Program-made: the position numbers and the translations under genes | Shown: positions 12,601 through 24,327 of the stretch, piece after piece | How positions within the stretch are numbered: position 1 is the first letter of the stretch | Layout of the letters: every line of letters starts with the position of its first letter | Notes under the pieces: model-generated | What the model saw: the letters and a program-made list of their open reading frames with translations, nothing else | The model's database searches: none | Told to the model about the DNA's origin: nothing | NCBI GenBank assembly: GCA_037962975.1 | Contig: CM075675.1 | Location: 31,312,501 to 31,376,500, forward strand | Direction: 5' to 3' | Length of the DNA stretch: 64,000 bases | DNA from: Clitoria ternatea | Lineage: Eukaryota > Streptophyta > Magnoliopsida > Fabales > Fabaceae

Positions 12601-15600
12601 GAGTCATTTTACTGTGTTCTAGCAAATCTTTGGAGCAGATCTACACATACGTTTTAATAAAATGTTAAAATTATATTGAGGGCACAAAAAGATTAATAAT
12701 TTGGTAGTGTCTCTATCCTTTAGGAGTAAGGAGGTGCAAGTTTGAACCCCACCTTTCCTCTTTCTACTTCTCTTTCCTATGGACCAATGAAATTTCACAT
12801 GGGTTGAGGCCCAATTTTGTTTTATGAGGTAAGTTTTTATTTTTTTTATTTTTGTTCATTTATTTTATTTTATTTTATGATAAATGAAAAAATAATAATA
12901 AATAATCCCTCTTTCCTGTGATTATGTTTGAACTTTATGCTTCATTTTAATTATCATTTTTTGTCGATTATTTTCATCTTAAGAAATAAAAGAAAACATG
13001 TTTGTGGTGTTTTAAATTAAATTTGGATCATTTTGTGAAAAAAAAGAAAAAAACATTTTCATTAAATAAATTATGTAACAATTTTATAATTATGTTGTGT
13101 AATGTATTTTACCCAGACCAATATTATAAGACTGTGAAAGTAGATAAGTGTATATAGTATTTTGTCTGGTATTTTCTTTCGGCATAAAACTTTTAATTAA
13201 CATTTCAAAAAAAACTTTTATCAGAATAAAAATGTTCTTTACAATATTTAAATTCAATCCATTTCAAATAAAATTTCTTCTTAAATGAAAAATCCAAAAA
13301 AATATACAAACTTCTTTTCAAAAAATTAAAATGTTTTTCTATTAAAAATAAAAATTCAAAAATATATTTTCTTTGAATAAAAATTGAAATTCAAAAAAAT
13401 TAAAATAATTTTCAAAAAACAAAAAATAAATTACAGGTCCTTGTACTGATTTCCTACTGTATTTGGAAATATAAAAGGGCGGGCCCACTTTTTCTTTAAA
13501 TAATATTTTTTCTCAAATGATATTTGTTTATTAAGTCAATTTTAAAGTTATCATACAAATTACACGATTTAATTTTAGATGCTATTTTTAGGAATGGATG
13601 AATAAATGCTAATAGATTTCATATTCAGGACCAACTCTAGAACTTTAAAAGATTTTCCCTAATATTTTACTCTTTAAAAACAAAATAAAATTTTGATGAA
13701 AACTCCACATTTTAAACTTGAATTTCAAACCATTTTTTTCTTGATTGTTGCACGTCGCGAGATCCACATCGTGACAAGTATCATTCAACTTCAATTAATA
13801 AATCTAAAACATATAAGAACAACAAGTATACCATTAATTAGGTGAACAAAAAACTCATTTACCCGATCTGTCCTCAAACAACAACTTTAGCATATTAAAA
13901 TTATATAACTTGGTTAACTAAACTACTATTATAACATATAACAAAAGCATAAAAATCTCCAAAAATTTTAATTAGTGATGGCAACAGGAAGGGTCGGGAC
14001 GGGACCGCGTGAAAATCGATGTAAGTTTGGGTGCACATATAAAAGAAACAGGTTTGAAATTATGCAAATTAAACTCAACTTAAAATAGTATATATATTTT
14101 TAATAAAAGTCATATTTATCTAATACATTATAGTTTAGGTAATATTTAAAAATATTTTAAAAATCAATAATAAATACTATCTTTGTTCCTAATATAAGAC
14201 TTTTTACCTAATTTATAGGTATTAAGAAAATTGATTAGTATAATTAAAATCATTAAGACAAAGTTAATAAGAAGAAAAATTAATTTTTGTGTCACTCAAT
14301 TATAATAGGAGAGATAAATATTTTAAGTAAGGTGATTCATTCATTATCTTTTCAAACTCTAATAAGAGTTACTTATTTAATAGGGTATTTTAGTATAAAA
14401 ATAAATTTAAAATAAGGTATTATATTAAAAGATAAAAAATCTTAAAAAATTCTTATATTTAAGGGAAAATATGGTAATAATAACTTAAGATGTATATCAT
14501 ATTTTAAAATAAATATATATTATTAATAATTATTATTATAATTTAAAATCAGTGAACTGTATCTACGCAAAACAAAAGAAACTATTTTAAATTCCCATAA
14601 TAACTACTTTTATATTAAATTATATATTTGTTTGGTTAACAATTAAAAAAAAGAATTTAAAAAAAAAAATTAATAATTAATATTTATCCTTCATATCATT
14701 CAAAACCTTCAAAATTTCATATAACCAACAACTCTAAATGCATCATTTTCCTAACCCCCTATCCTCTGCTCTATTTCCATAACAGAGAAGTAAACAGATG
14801 CTATATTTTATGCTTAGCGAAAAGAATGTAAAACGTACAAACATTTGCGGGTGAATCTCTAATTAAACATATCTTACCCAAAACCACTATTCTACATACA
14901 TAAGCTGGCCTAGGTTTTTGCACCAACGATATCATAACCGCACCACGCATTGATATGTCAACGCTCAATAATATTCACAACCATATACTTTTCGTTGGTC
15001 TTTTTTTGTCCTCGGTTTATTTTGGTTCTGAAAAAAATTATTTTTTAAAGTTTTTAAAACTTATTTATTATTTCTTTTTGTTATATTTTTACTTAAAAAA
15101 TAACTAAATACTAATAGTATTAATAAAAATTTAATTTAAGATAAAAATAAAATAGAAAAATAAATATAAAAATATTATAATTTAAAAATATTAATTATTT
15201 TTTTAATTTATGTAATTTAACCTTAAAAGTGACGTGATATTTAACATTAATCAAAGTTGAAAAGATGTGTGTGCCGTTTCGCGTTTGCCCAGTATTTATG
15301 GTGTGGATTGGACCATAAGTAGAGTCCGAGAATTCAAGTCAAAATCAAAAATGAAAAAAATAATCTAGAGTCTAGAGTCTAGACTCATGTGGATGTATAG
15401 GACTAATTGACTTTCCAATTTTGATGTGATACACAATAAATTCTAAAATTCAAATTACACATCTTTCTCAAACTGACTAATTGTTTCAACCAGAGGAAAG
15501 AAAATAGGTAGAGAAAAAAATTCATAATTTTTTCCTTTCATTTTTCTCTCTTCCAAATATTATAAAAATACATCCTTTCAAAGTGATTATTCTTTTCAAT

Positions 15601-18600
15601 ACTATCTTTTCAAAGTCTGGATTACATTTTTCAAGGACGAAATTTTCAAATACTTACATAAGCCAGCGTAATTTTAATACAAAATATTAACAATATTAGA
15701 TAGTTAGATAGAATTTTTTCTATAAATATATTGTTACTTATATTTGTAAATCATTTTTTAATCATTTAATACAATGAGTAATTTCTTATGTCTTTCCCTC
15801 TAATTTTAAGAGTACTATGACAAATAAAGGAAATTCCTCGAAGTCCCAAGTTTCATATAACAAAATGCCTGCATTAGTTTATTTAAAAAGTAAAAGATGC
15901 TTTAGCAAATCAAACAATTAAAAGAATAATCAAACATTTGTTCGAATTTGTTAATCGATTTCCGTCGAATCCAATAATGGACGACACATATTAAAAACAC
16001 TTTTGCTTAAATTGATTTCTAATAAATCCAAAATGTTTCTGTTTCATGTGTCAACTAATAGAAGAGAGATGGACCCGTGCGATATGCTTGTAGCTCGACA
16101 TAACAAGTGGGAAAAGAAAATCAATACGGTATCGCAATAATTAATGCATGAGACTAATGAAACCTTAACTAGAGAGAGGAAGTCAAATGAAATTGTTGCG
16201 TGCGACTTCAGATTCTATTTAAATGTTTTAGATCGAAAAGAAATATGCATATTAATAAATATAATTAGTATTATTAATTTTTAAAAAATAAATATTTATT
16301 TTTCATCTTATTCATATCTCTTTTATTTATTATTCTTAGAATTTTCTTCACTTTAATATCAATAAAAATATTATTGGAATAACAATAATTAGTACCATTT
16401 TGAAATTTTAAATAGACAATCAATACTATCTTGAAACTAATTAAATAAAAATAAAATTTTGATTTTTGATAGTAAAATAGAAACGGATGAAAGTATTATA
16501 TTGAAATAAAAAAGTTGTTTACCAAAAAGAAGTGCCTCATTAGTATCTACCGACATAATTTGAGAAATTAAAAGTAGGTTATTTAAAAATTATAGTAGGT
16601 GGACATTAATAATATTTTTAAATAAAGAATTTTCAATTTTATTCCCTTAACTACTCGTGTACTTCGAACTAAGTTTAGGTGTTTCTTTTATTATTACTAT
16701 TCCCACCTTTTCAAAATAGTTGTTGTTTAAGATTTGTACACCTAATAAATAGGTTAGTTTGTAACTACTACTTATATCAGTAAATACTTTATCAATATTT
16801 ATTAAGTTAGGGATAAGAGTGAGATCAAAATATAAAAATTGCATTATTTTTTGCTTTAAAATCTTGAAATAGAAACAGTATCTATAAATCGACTTTAAAT
16901 TAGTGTTAAAAAAACCGGTTCAGACTGGTCAGTCGGACTGGTCAGACCGGTAACCGGTGGCCCAACCGGTCCGAACCCTTAATCAGATCGGGAATGTATT
17001 TGACCCGGTGTGACCCAGGTTAAACCTGTCAGTTTTCTAAAAAACCGGTGACCCGGTGATTGAATCGGTCTAATAAATTATTTTTTCATTTATTTAGCAT
17101 ACTAAACTACGAGGTGTGGATTTGACAGTGTTTCATTAAAAAATTGAAAAAGCAATGCGCAATTCACGTGCTGCAGCATATGCACTTTAACTTTCTATCT
17201 TTTCATGAATTTTTAATCTTTCTTTTCTATTTCTTTTATCAACTTATTTCCAAAAGGGCATATTTGTGTGAAGGATTTTGTTGTGCCGGAGCTATGATAT
17301 ATCTAATATATTTATTTGCATTAACATCACCATCATTGTATGAAATTTGATATTTACTTTCATTAGATACTTTAATTTAGAATATGAAATACTTAAAACT
17401 TTAAAAACACAGGTAGTATTTTTTATTTTTATTTTTTAAAATAAACTAAGTCAATTGATTCAACCAATGAATCAACCAGTTCAACCATTAACCTATTAAC
17501 CTAATAGCCAGACCGGTTCCGGTTTTAATAAAACTGCTTCAAATTATGAGAAACGGCAGAAACAGTTAGGAAGATCGTACTAAAAAGGGAAGGAGAAATG
17601 ATAACGTACAGCGCCGGGCATACGAGGCCATGGACCATAGTCAAAAGCGACACGTGCCGCTTTCACAGCGACATCAACATCTTCTTTTGATCCTTCTGCG
17701 ATGCTAGCAATTACCTTTTCCGTCCCTGGATCTATTGTCTCAAACTCCTTTCCTGTTTTTTACCCCAATTTTAGAATAAAGCAAAATTCAAAAAACAGAA
17801 AACTTAAGCACAAGAACCCAAAATGGATTTCACAATATTCAATTGTAAAATATATTTTACACCACCATTACTTCCTCCTCCTTCTTCTTTTGTCAACACA
17901 ACCCTTATTTTATATACCAAAGAAAGCAAAATAATCTAATAATCAACTGTGCAAATGAATATTATGCAAATGTAAAAATTTAATATTAAAAGTTAATTTT
18001 TTATTAAACTGATGATTTTTTTTATTGATGAAATCTCGAATGAGTTTAAAAGAGGGATATGGATTATAAAATTGTCATACAAATAGTTGTGTTTGTGTTA
18101 ATTAGGTGATTACATGCATTCTCTATTTTTTTTATATGCTTTCGAAGTTAAATAAAAATTACTACTCCACTCTTTACTCTTATACTTAAACTCAAGAGTG
18201 CTAATTTATAAATATTCTTATATATTCATTTAAGACTCTTATTTATAAAAAAATCTCTCTCATCATTTTTTTCTATTAAATCTTTTCCTTTATTTATTTT
18301 TCTCTCTCTAAAAACAGTAAAGCCCTTTCTAGAGATCCCATTGAGGTGTTTATGACCCACTTTAAAATTAAAGTTGAAACCATTTGACAAAATTCACTTT
18401 TCTATAAATACTATACTATTGAATGAATATGTGTATGTAGTTGCATGGTTGAGAATTACAGTTGGGGCATGCCTTATCCATTCGGCGCTGTACTTGTCCA
18501 GCCATTAAACCTAACCTAACCATATATAGCATTAGGATCTATTTGATTTTCAGTTTGAATAATATATTAAATTAATATTAACTATTAAATAATTTAATAA

Positions 18601-18931
18601 AATTGAATTTCTATAATGCCAAACAAACTGATAGCTAATTTCTATTATCATGTAATGATCATCTGTCTAAAATCTGTCCTCGGAATTGCCGTTCAATGCT
18701 TCGTACACTGCTAGAGTATACTATTATCCCCACAGAGAAAGCAAGCTAAATAAAGATAAAAGTTAAATTCAATTGTATTTCCATAATTGATTATTAAAAA
18801 TGAGAGGAAACGTTTAAAGAAGAAGAAGAAGAACCTGAAATGGAATCAACGAATTGTCCATTGATGAAGAGCTTGGTGAACTTGACGGAAGGAGTAGCGT
18901 GGCCATTAATGGAGGGGGGAGGGGTGGTCAT
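9655..18931 (-). CDS. Aldehyde dehydrogenase, ALDH2C4/REF1-like (gene B), nine exons, 499 aa
   Basis: NAD(P)+-dependent cytosolic aldehyde dehydrogenase. Relatives oxidise coniferaldehyde and sinapaldehyde to ferulic and sinapic acid. Exons: 18931-18835, 17752-17610, 11917-11534, 11424-11335, 10988-10815, 10726-10589, 10469-10332, 10242-10181, 9928-9655. They sum to 1500 nt with GT-AG junctions and no stop. The expected residues are present: Asn167 in PWNFP, Glu266 in LELGGK, Cys300 in GEICVAGSR, each two below the human ALDH2 numbering, plus FTGSTEVGR in the cofactor-binding region. There is no obvious transit peptide (MTTPPPSINGHATPSVKF), which fits a cytosolic form. The length matches the about 500 aa family norm. 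Intron 2 is 5.7 kb and holds MITEs. Exon 9 could be mistaken for starting at ATGAAC (9939), but the acceptor at 9930-9929 keeps the gene C alignment. Confidence 0.93.
12418..12581. mobile_element. Tourist-like MITE, copy 2
   Basis: The interior is alignable with the MITE at 34879-35024: GTTGAGGAAACAGA, then a TTAATATTAATCTTTCAC core, then AGTCAAAACTC. The right end CCAAACGTAACCC and the left end GTTACGTGTCTTTTGG form imperfect inverted ends. No clean target duplication is visible. Confidence 0.55.
14625..14740. mobile_element. Diverged MITE fragment of the same Tourist-like family
   Basis: The segment starts TGTTTGGTTAAC, carries TTAATATTTATCCTTCATA and ends ATATAACCAACAAC, paralleling the layout of the 34879-35024 copy. 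Similarity is partial. Confidence 0.35.
16905..17540. mobile_element. Possible DNA transposon/MITE with ACCGGTT-rich ends
   Basis: The left end is AAAAAAACCGGTTCAGACTGG, followed by repeated ACTGGTCAG and ACCGGT motifs. The right end, reverse-complemented, reads TTAAAACCGGAACCGGTCTGG. The two ends are therefore imperfect inverted repeats enclosing about 600 bp. No clear target-site duplication or transposase frame was found. Confidence 0.4.
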
Positions 18932-19042
18932 GTTGGTGCGTGTGGCTTACGAAAGCAGAGACGAGATCGATCGCAAGGGATCTTGTGGAAGCGAAATATA
19001 AATGGTTTTGAAATTTGAATTGGAGAATGAAGAGAACCTTTT

Positions 19043-19050
19043 CTTATATA
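19043..19050 (-). promoter_or_regulatory. TATA box of ALDH gene B
   Basis: TATATAAG on the minus strand lies 112 bases upstream of the ATG at 18931. This predicts transcription start near 19015 and a 5' UTR of about 85 bases. Confidence 0.6.
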
Positions 19051-19814
19051 CACACTCAAGGGGTGAACAGAGCCGCCCAGAAAGAAATCTCAGCGGTGCC
19101 AAACTCGACACGTTCGGTTAGGTCTGTCTTCTATTCTCATTTTTTTTTCTAATAAAACAAAATTATTATTTTATTTAAAAATTTATATTACAATAAAAAC
19201 AAGAAACAAAAACAATAAATGAAAATGTAAACTAAGCGATATGTTAGTTTTCTTTCTGTTTTTCATTTTTAATTATAAAACGGTTATTATATTTTTTGTT
19301 TTTAAAGATTTATAAAAATAACCACTGAAACTCATTTTTTTCTGTTTCCTGATTTTATTTTTACTCAAAAATATCATGTCAATTTTGTAATTTAAAAAAA
19401 AAAACTAAACACGTCCTAAATTAAGTTTGCGTGACTTTCCATGTCAGGTTATTTTATTTTACAAAAAATTACATAAAATATTCTTTAAATTCGTAAAAAA
19501 AAGTATTTCACCATATAATTTAAGTAAAACTTTTCGAGACATTTTAAAAAAATTCTGAAAACGTTCCTCGCAATTAGATTAACGTGTAAATTTTTCTTAA
19601 ATTTTGAGCTAAAATGTAATTTTAACAAATTTTAAGGGTGTTTTATGAAAATCATTCATGGTGATTAATTATTTATGATGGGTAGTATTTTCTAGACCTA
19701 GACACTCAATATTTTTCTCTGGATCTTTTTAATTTAATTACAGAAAGAGGCCGTTCCTTTTCTTTGGCTTGCACAACTCCACAAGTAACTCTAAGTCTAT
19801 GATTCCGAATTCCA

Positions 19815-19978
19815 ATATGAAACTGTCTTTTTAGATGGGGATTGAATTGAATAGATCGGGAGAGAGAGAGAGAGAGAGAGAGAGATATGAAACTGTCTTT
19901 TTAGATGGGGATTGAATTGAATAGATCGGGAGAGAGGGAGAGAGCGAGAGAGGGAGGGAGAGAGAGAGAGAGGAGTGA
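19815..19978 (+). repeat. 70-bp tandem duplication with (GA)n microsatellite
   Basis: The block starting ATATGAAACTGTC and ending GAATAGATCGGGAGAGAG occurs at 19815 and again at 19885, identical over about 46 bases. Each copy runs into a GA tract (19861-19884, and a degenerate one at 19931-19972). Confidence 0.85.
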
Positions 19979-20059
19979 AAATAAATGAATGAACTTTGTT
20001 GTTTTAATGAGTAAAATAAAGTGTTAAAATAAATTCACCATTTAATTAGGATGAGAAAC

Positions 20060-20793
20060 TAGGGATGTCCAATTTCGACGTTATCCGTGCGAACTCGAGC
20101 TATCCGATTTTAAAGATAAGAACGGGTCGGTTTGTAACGAGTTTTTGGGTAAAAATAGGTCATTTAAGTGGTTTATTGTGACTAAAAACGGACGGATTCG
20201 AGTTAAAAAAAGTAAACCTGAAGATACCCATACCTGACCGACTGCTACTAGGAATATCATGCAGTTATTTCTCTTTACTGATTTCTAGATATATTGACGA
20301 TACTTTTTTTAAGATTGGTCTTTGTGTGGTCAACTTGAAGTCATACATGAGTTTATTATCAAATCATCATATTCTAAATGCATGTGTTAGATCTAAACAC
20401 TTTATAACTTTTAAGTTCTTTTCTGGTACTAGTACAATCTATGATTAAAAAAAATAATCTAATAGAATTAATTCCTACTGCTTCAATGTTCTGTCACTTT
20501 CATATTCCATAAGGCGTTGGTTCTAAAACATAAAATACATCATTTTTATATGCAAGTCTTTGCTAAAATTATTTTATACGTAAAAGGTGTTTGGCAAAAA
20601 ATAAAAATTAAATTTTCCTAAGAAACTTAACCGAAAAACCCGACCGAAAAAATCGAGAACCGCAATTAACCGAACCCAACCAAACCGACCGTAGTATTGG
20701 GTGAAAATAGGTTATTGTTTGTGTTTTATGGATAACAACGGGTAGACTCAAAAGTAATCGAATTCAACCGAACCCGACCGATGGACACCCCTA
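20060..20793. mobile_element. hAT-type non-autonomous DNA transposon
   Basis: The element starts TAGGGATGTCCA and ends TGGACACCCCTA, an imperfect terminal inverted repeat. It is flanked by a perfect 8-bp target-site duplication TGAGAAAC (20052-20059 and 20794-20801), the length made by hAT transposases. The 734-bp interior has no transposase frame but repeats CCGACC/GGTCGG-type motifs near both ends. Confidence 0.85.
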
Positions 20794-21157
20794 TGAGAAA
20801 CCTCCCAGAAATAGTGTCCAGTCTCGTCACATAATAATGAATGATTTTGTTCTTTTAAATATTTTTGTTGCATTATTTTTTAATATTAATGATATACAAT
20901 GTATATAGTAATAAATTAACGTCTCATGAATGAGTATAGAGGCTATTGTACCCACACTCTCTCGTCCCAACAACACACTTTTATTTTTGATATATTAGGT
21001 ATATAATATATAATTTTAAGTTTTTTCTAATAATAATTTGAGTAATTTATTTTTAAGACTGCAATGTGTAATTTGAAACGATAATTTTTTTGGAAATGGT
21101 GGAACCTAACCCATTATATTATGAAGAATTACTAAAATACAATCGTGGAACTACTTA

Positions 21158-21822
21158 GAGGCTATTTGGTTGGACCCTAAGACCTTGGTTCCGCTGCGTT
21201 GAACGACCCTTTCTCCGTCGTCGTTTCTCAGTTGCACGACTGCTTCTCTTTAACACGCTTTTACTCCTCCGTTCTGTCGAGCCCAACTACGTTGCGTTGG
21301 GCTCAACCTCCGTTGGCCAGAAGCAGTTCCCATTAGCCTCCCTTCAACGCAGTTCGCCCTTGACCACTTTACCCCTCCAACAGTAAAAAGCACGCAAGCC
21401 ATGACAAGAGCCATCACGCGGGTCTCCGATCTGACCAAGGGGGAAGCTTCCACACCCGATCTGAGGTATGGCACCACCCATCTCTTTTCTTCTTCCATTG
21501 CTTGGTTTTGAGGTCTGTGAAGCGTTGGTGGCTGCCACTGATCCATTTTCTTCTTCCTCTATGGGGTGGGTTTTGGGTTGGGGTTGGGGCGGGTTATGGG
21601 GATGGGGTTTGTTGGGTTGATGATTTGTGGTGGGTTGGGGTGGTCCTGGCCGTGGATGGTGGTGATTGTAGGTAATGGTGGCTGTTGGAGGTTTGCTGGA
21701 GGTGATGGCACTTGGGATGGACGGTGATGATGTAGTTCAGCTGATGGAGGGACGTGATGGGTGTGGTGCATGGGTGAGGTGCTGTTGTAGGGTGTATGGT
21801 AGCATTGCCTCATTTTTATTCT

Positions 21823-21874
<52 letters not shown>

Positions 21875-22749
21875 AGTTTAATTATGTATTGTGTTGTGTA
21901 TATAATTTAGTTTTTATATATGTTGTTTAATGATGTAAAATGTAAGGTTAAGGTTGCATGATGTTTAGTTATTTGTTGAAGGATTTTTAGACTTAGGTAA
22001 TTTAATTTAGTTTTGTATTTGTAAAATTAAATGTTTATGTATAATTATAGTTTAGTGGTTTAAAATATGTTTAGATTAATTTTAGTTATTACGCGTAATG
22101 AACGATAAATAACGAGCAGCAAGACGTGAGAAATTGTAAACGTTTGCGAACCTATGATAATTTTAGTTATGTTACATAATTAATGAAGAGTGGGAGGGAC
22201 GATTAGTTATAACCAAATTAAGTTATAATATGTGTTTATGACAATATTTTTATAAAAAATGTCAGAATTTAATATAATTTTTATTATAACTTAATTTAGT
22301 TACAGAAGCAAAATTAAGGTCACTTTTATTTTGTGGATGCAAAAGTAATATAACAACCATTTAATTTGTAATTTTTTAGTTTTACTATATATTAAAAAAT
22401 ATTTTAAATTTATTAGTTTTAATATATTAATTCATTTATTAAATATATAATTAAATTTAATATATATATGGTTTAATATTATATATTTAATATTAATATA
22501 AACAAATATACACACAAATTATATATATTTAAACTCATACTCTTTTTGGTAATTTTATCCTCAATTACTTTTACTATTTCCCCAACCCAATTCCACTACA
22601 AACCAAACACAATTACTATAATTCAACTCACTTTAACTCAACTGTGAACCAAACAAAATTCCATTTACAAAACCCTAGTTTTCTTAACTCTATTTACAAA
22701 ACCCTAGTTTCCTCAACTCCGTTGACTCAACTGTGAACCAAACACCCCC
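21158..22749. mobile_element. Non-autonomous PIF/Harbinger-like element
   Basis: The left end is GAGGCTATTTGGTTGG and the right end, reverse-complemented, is GGGGGTGTTTGGTTCACAG. Both are flanked by TTA (21155-21157 and 22750-22752), the 3-bp duplication of this superfamily. The interior has a GC-rich part (21180-21800), a (TA)n tract at 21827-21870 and, near the right end, two copies of a TTTACAAAACCCTAGTTT unit. No transposase motif was found. The open frames in the GC-rich part are not recognisable proteins. Confidence 0.6.
21827..21870. repeat. (TA)n microsatellite
   Basis: An uninterrupted run of TA dinucleotides of about 44 bases. Confidence 0.9.
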
Positions 22750-22752
22750 TTA

Positions 22753-23880
22753 GCATGTGTTTGGTTACCAACAGAACGACGTTCCGTTAGGGGTTAACAG
22801 CGAAATCCTCTGTTGCAGAAATGGTGTGGTGCTTGGCTCCCCCTTCCTCTTCGTTCCGTGCATTCAACAGCCGTTCCAACTTCGTTTGGCGTTGGTTTTT
22901 CTCCGTTGGGTACAAGCGTGCCGCTAGTTCCCTCAACTCAACATGGTTCAGCGAAAACCCTAAGCTACCCTTACATTTAGGGTTAAAACGCGTAGCCTCA
23001 TCCTCAAAGGCGGAGACTTATACCCTGTGAGCGATGCCATTTCACAAGGAGGAAGACACAAAGCCACCCGTCGCAAGTAACATTCGAGTCCTTTGGTTTT
23101 GGATTTTTGGTTTTGTGGGTTAGGATTTCTGGTTTTCTGTGGATGTTGTGGGTGCTGGGTTTACATTTTCTGGGTGTTGTGGGTGCTGTGTTTGTGGTGG
23201 GTGTAGGGAGGGTTATGGGTGGGCTGCGGGAAGGGTTGTGGGTGGTGCGGTGGTTGTTGGGTGAGGCGTTGAGTTAAGGGTGGGTTGGCCGTGAGGGTGG
23301 GGTTTCGAGTTTGGGCCTGGTGGGTGTAGGGAAGGTTGTGGATGGGTGTGGCCGTTGGGTTTGGGTGTCGGGTCGGGGTGGGTTAGCCATGGGCATGGGG
23401 TTTGCTGGTTGTAGGTGGTGGGTGAAGGGATGATTAGGGTATTGGTTATAGTGAGGGGGTGGTTTAAGGTGTGGGTGAGAGGATGGTTATGGTGATAGTT
23501 GCTGATTGTGGGTTGTAGGTGGTAGGGATGGTTATGGTGTGGGTGGGGGGTTGGTTACGGTGAGGCTTGAGGGGTGGTTTAGGGTGGGGCGTGGGTGGTT
23601 ACTGTGAGAAGGTAGTAGGTGGTTTAGGGTGGGGGTGGGGTTGTTAGGCCATGGGGAGGGGGTTGGGTGGTGGATGGTGGTGGGTGATGGGTGGTGGTTG
23701 TGGTTAAGGATGGTAGTGATGAGTTTAGGTGGGGGATGAAGGGTGCTGATGATGAGGTGCATGAGTGTGGGTTGTAGGCTAGGATGCATAGTAATGGTGA
23801 ATGAATGGTGATGGTTAGAGGTGTATGGGTGTTCTTTGAGAGGTAGGGTGTACAATAGTTATTTTTTAATGGTGTTAGAT
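22753..23880. repeat. GC-rich repeat segment with G-rich strand asymmetry
   Basis: It starts right after TTA with GCATGTGTTTGGTTACC, another Harbinger-like end, and resembles the GC-rich interior of the element to its left (runs of TCCGTTGG and CTCCGTT). From 23100 to 23870 the plus strand is strongly G/T-rich with irregular repeats of GTGGGTGGTAGGGATGGTTATGG. No right terminus was identified and no protein is recognisable. Confidence 0.45.
23221..23595 (+). other. G-quadruplex-capable motifs
   Basis: Two runs fit the G3+N1-7 pattern: 23221-23242 (GGG tracts separated by 4, 2 and 4 bases) and 23571-23595 (tracts separated by 7, 1 and 3 bases). Other near-matches lie nearby. Confidence 0.55.
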
Positions 23881-24039
23881 TTAAGTATATGGGTGTGTTA
23901 TTTTTGGTAAGGTGTACCCTAATATTTTGTTATAAAAACATTAAAATCAGATTAAATATATTATGGTGTTATACCACCTTAGCATGCGGGATACCGATCC
24001 TGAATGACGGTTGAAGGTCAAGTGACCATTGCTTGTCAC

Positions 24040-24327
24040 ACTAAATTAATAAAAACACAGGGGAAATTTTTTTGAAAATTTTCACATCCAACCTAGGATA
24101 TCCTCACATGACTTAACGAGTCCTTAATAACATATCCTAGGCTTGAGAGTTCCAAAATTGCCTAAAGAAAATTTTCAGCACGTCGATTCCCTACGCACTG
24201 CATAGTAATTTACGTCAAATTGGAGTTCCACAACTCCAATTGAGATGAATCAAATTAGTACACCTCCGCAATATAAATACCTACAAATGTTATGAAGAAG
24301 TCAATGGCCAATTATGCCCTTAAGACC
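24040..24327 (-). repeat. Fragment of a gypsy-type LTR shared with 59960-60231
   Basis: Colinear blocks occur at both places, for example AACATATCCTAGGC, CTCCAATTGAGATGAAT and ATATAAATACCTA, in the same order and orientation. Here the sequence continues into CCCTTAAGACC, where a hAT-type element is inserted. Confidence 0.6.

Larger units (their letters stand above)
11918..17609 (-). other. Large intron 2 of ALDH gene B
   Basis: This is a 5692-base intron, against 495 bases for the same intron in gene C. It contains a Tourist-like MITE (12418-12581), a further diverged MITE fragment near 14625-14740, and a GACCGGTT-rich element at 16905-17540. The rest is AT-rich with no coding signal. Confidence 0.8.
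18932..20051. other. Upstream region of ALDH gene B
   Basis: It contains the gene B TATA box, AT-rich sequence, and at 19815-19975 a 70-base tandem duplication with GA microsatellite. No other gene was seen. Confidence 0.5.

Noticed and set aside
12715..12760. tRNA- or SINE-like B box (GCAAGTTTGAACCCC)
   Set aside because: No matching A box at the right distance, no cloverleaf and no poly(A)-flanked ends could be made out.
13960..14010. hAT-like left end (GATGGCAACAGGAAGGGTCGGG)
   Set aside because: No matching right end or target duplication was found nearby.
21250..21813. Open frames in the GC-rich Harbinger interior
   Set aside because: Overlapping frames on one strand, low-complexity composition and no recognisable domain.
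22660..22720. Telomere-like AAACCCTAG repeats
   Set aside because: Only two separated copies, embedded in longer units of a DNA transposon end; not a telomeric array.
22821..23030. 69-residue plus-strand frame
   Set aside because: It lies in repeat sequence near a transposon end and has no recognisable protein features.
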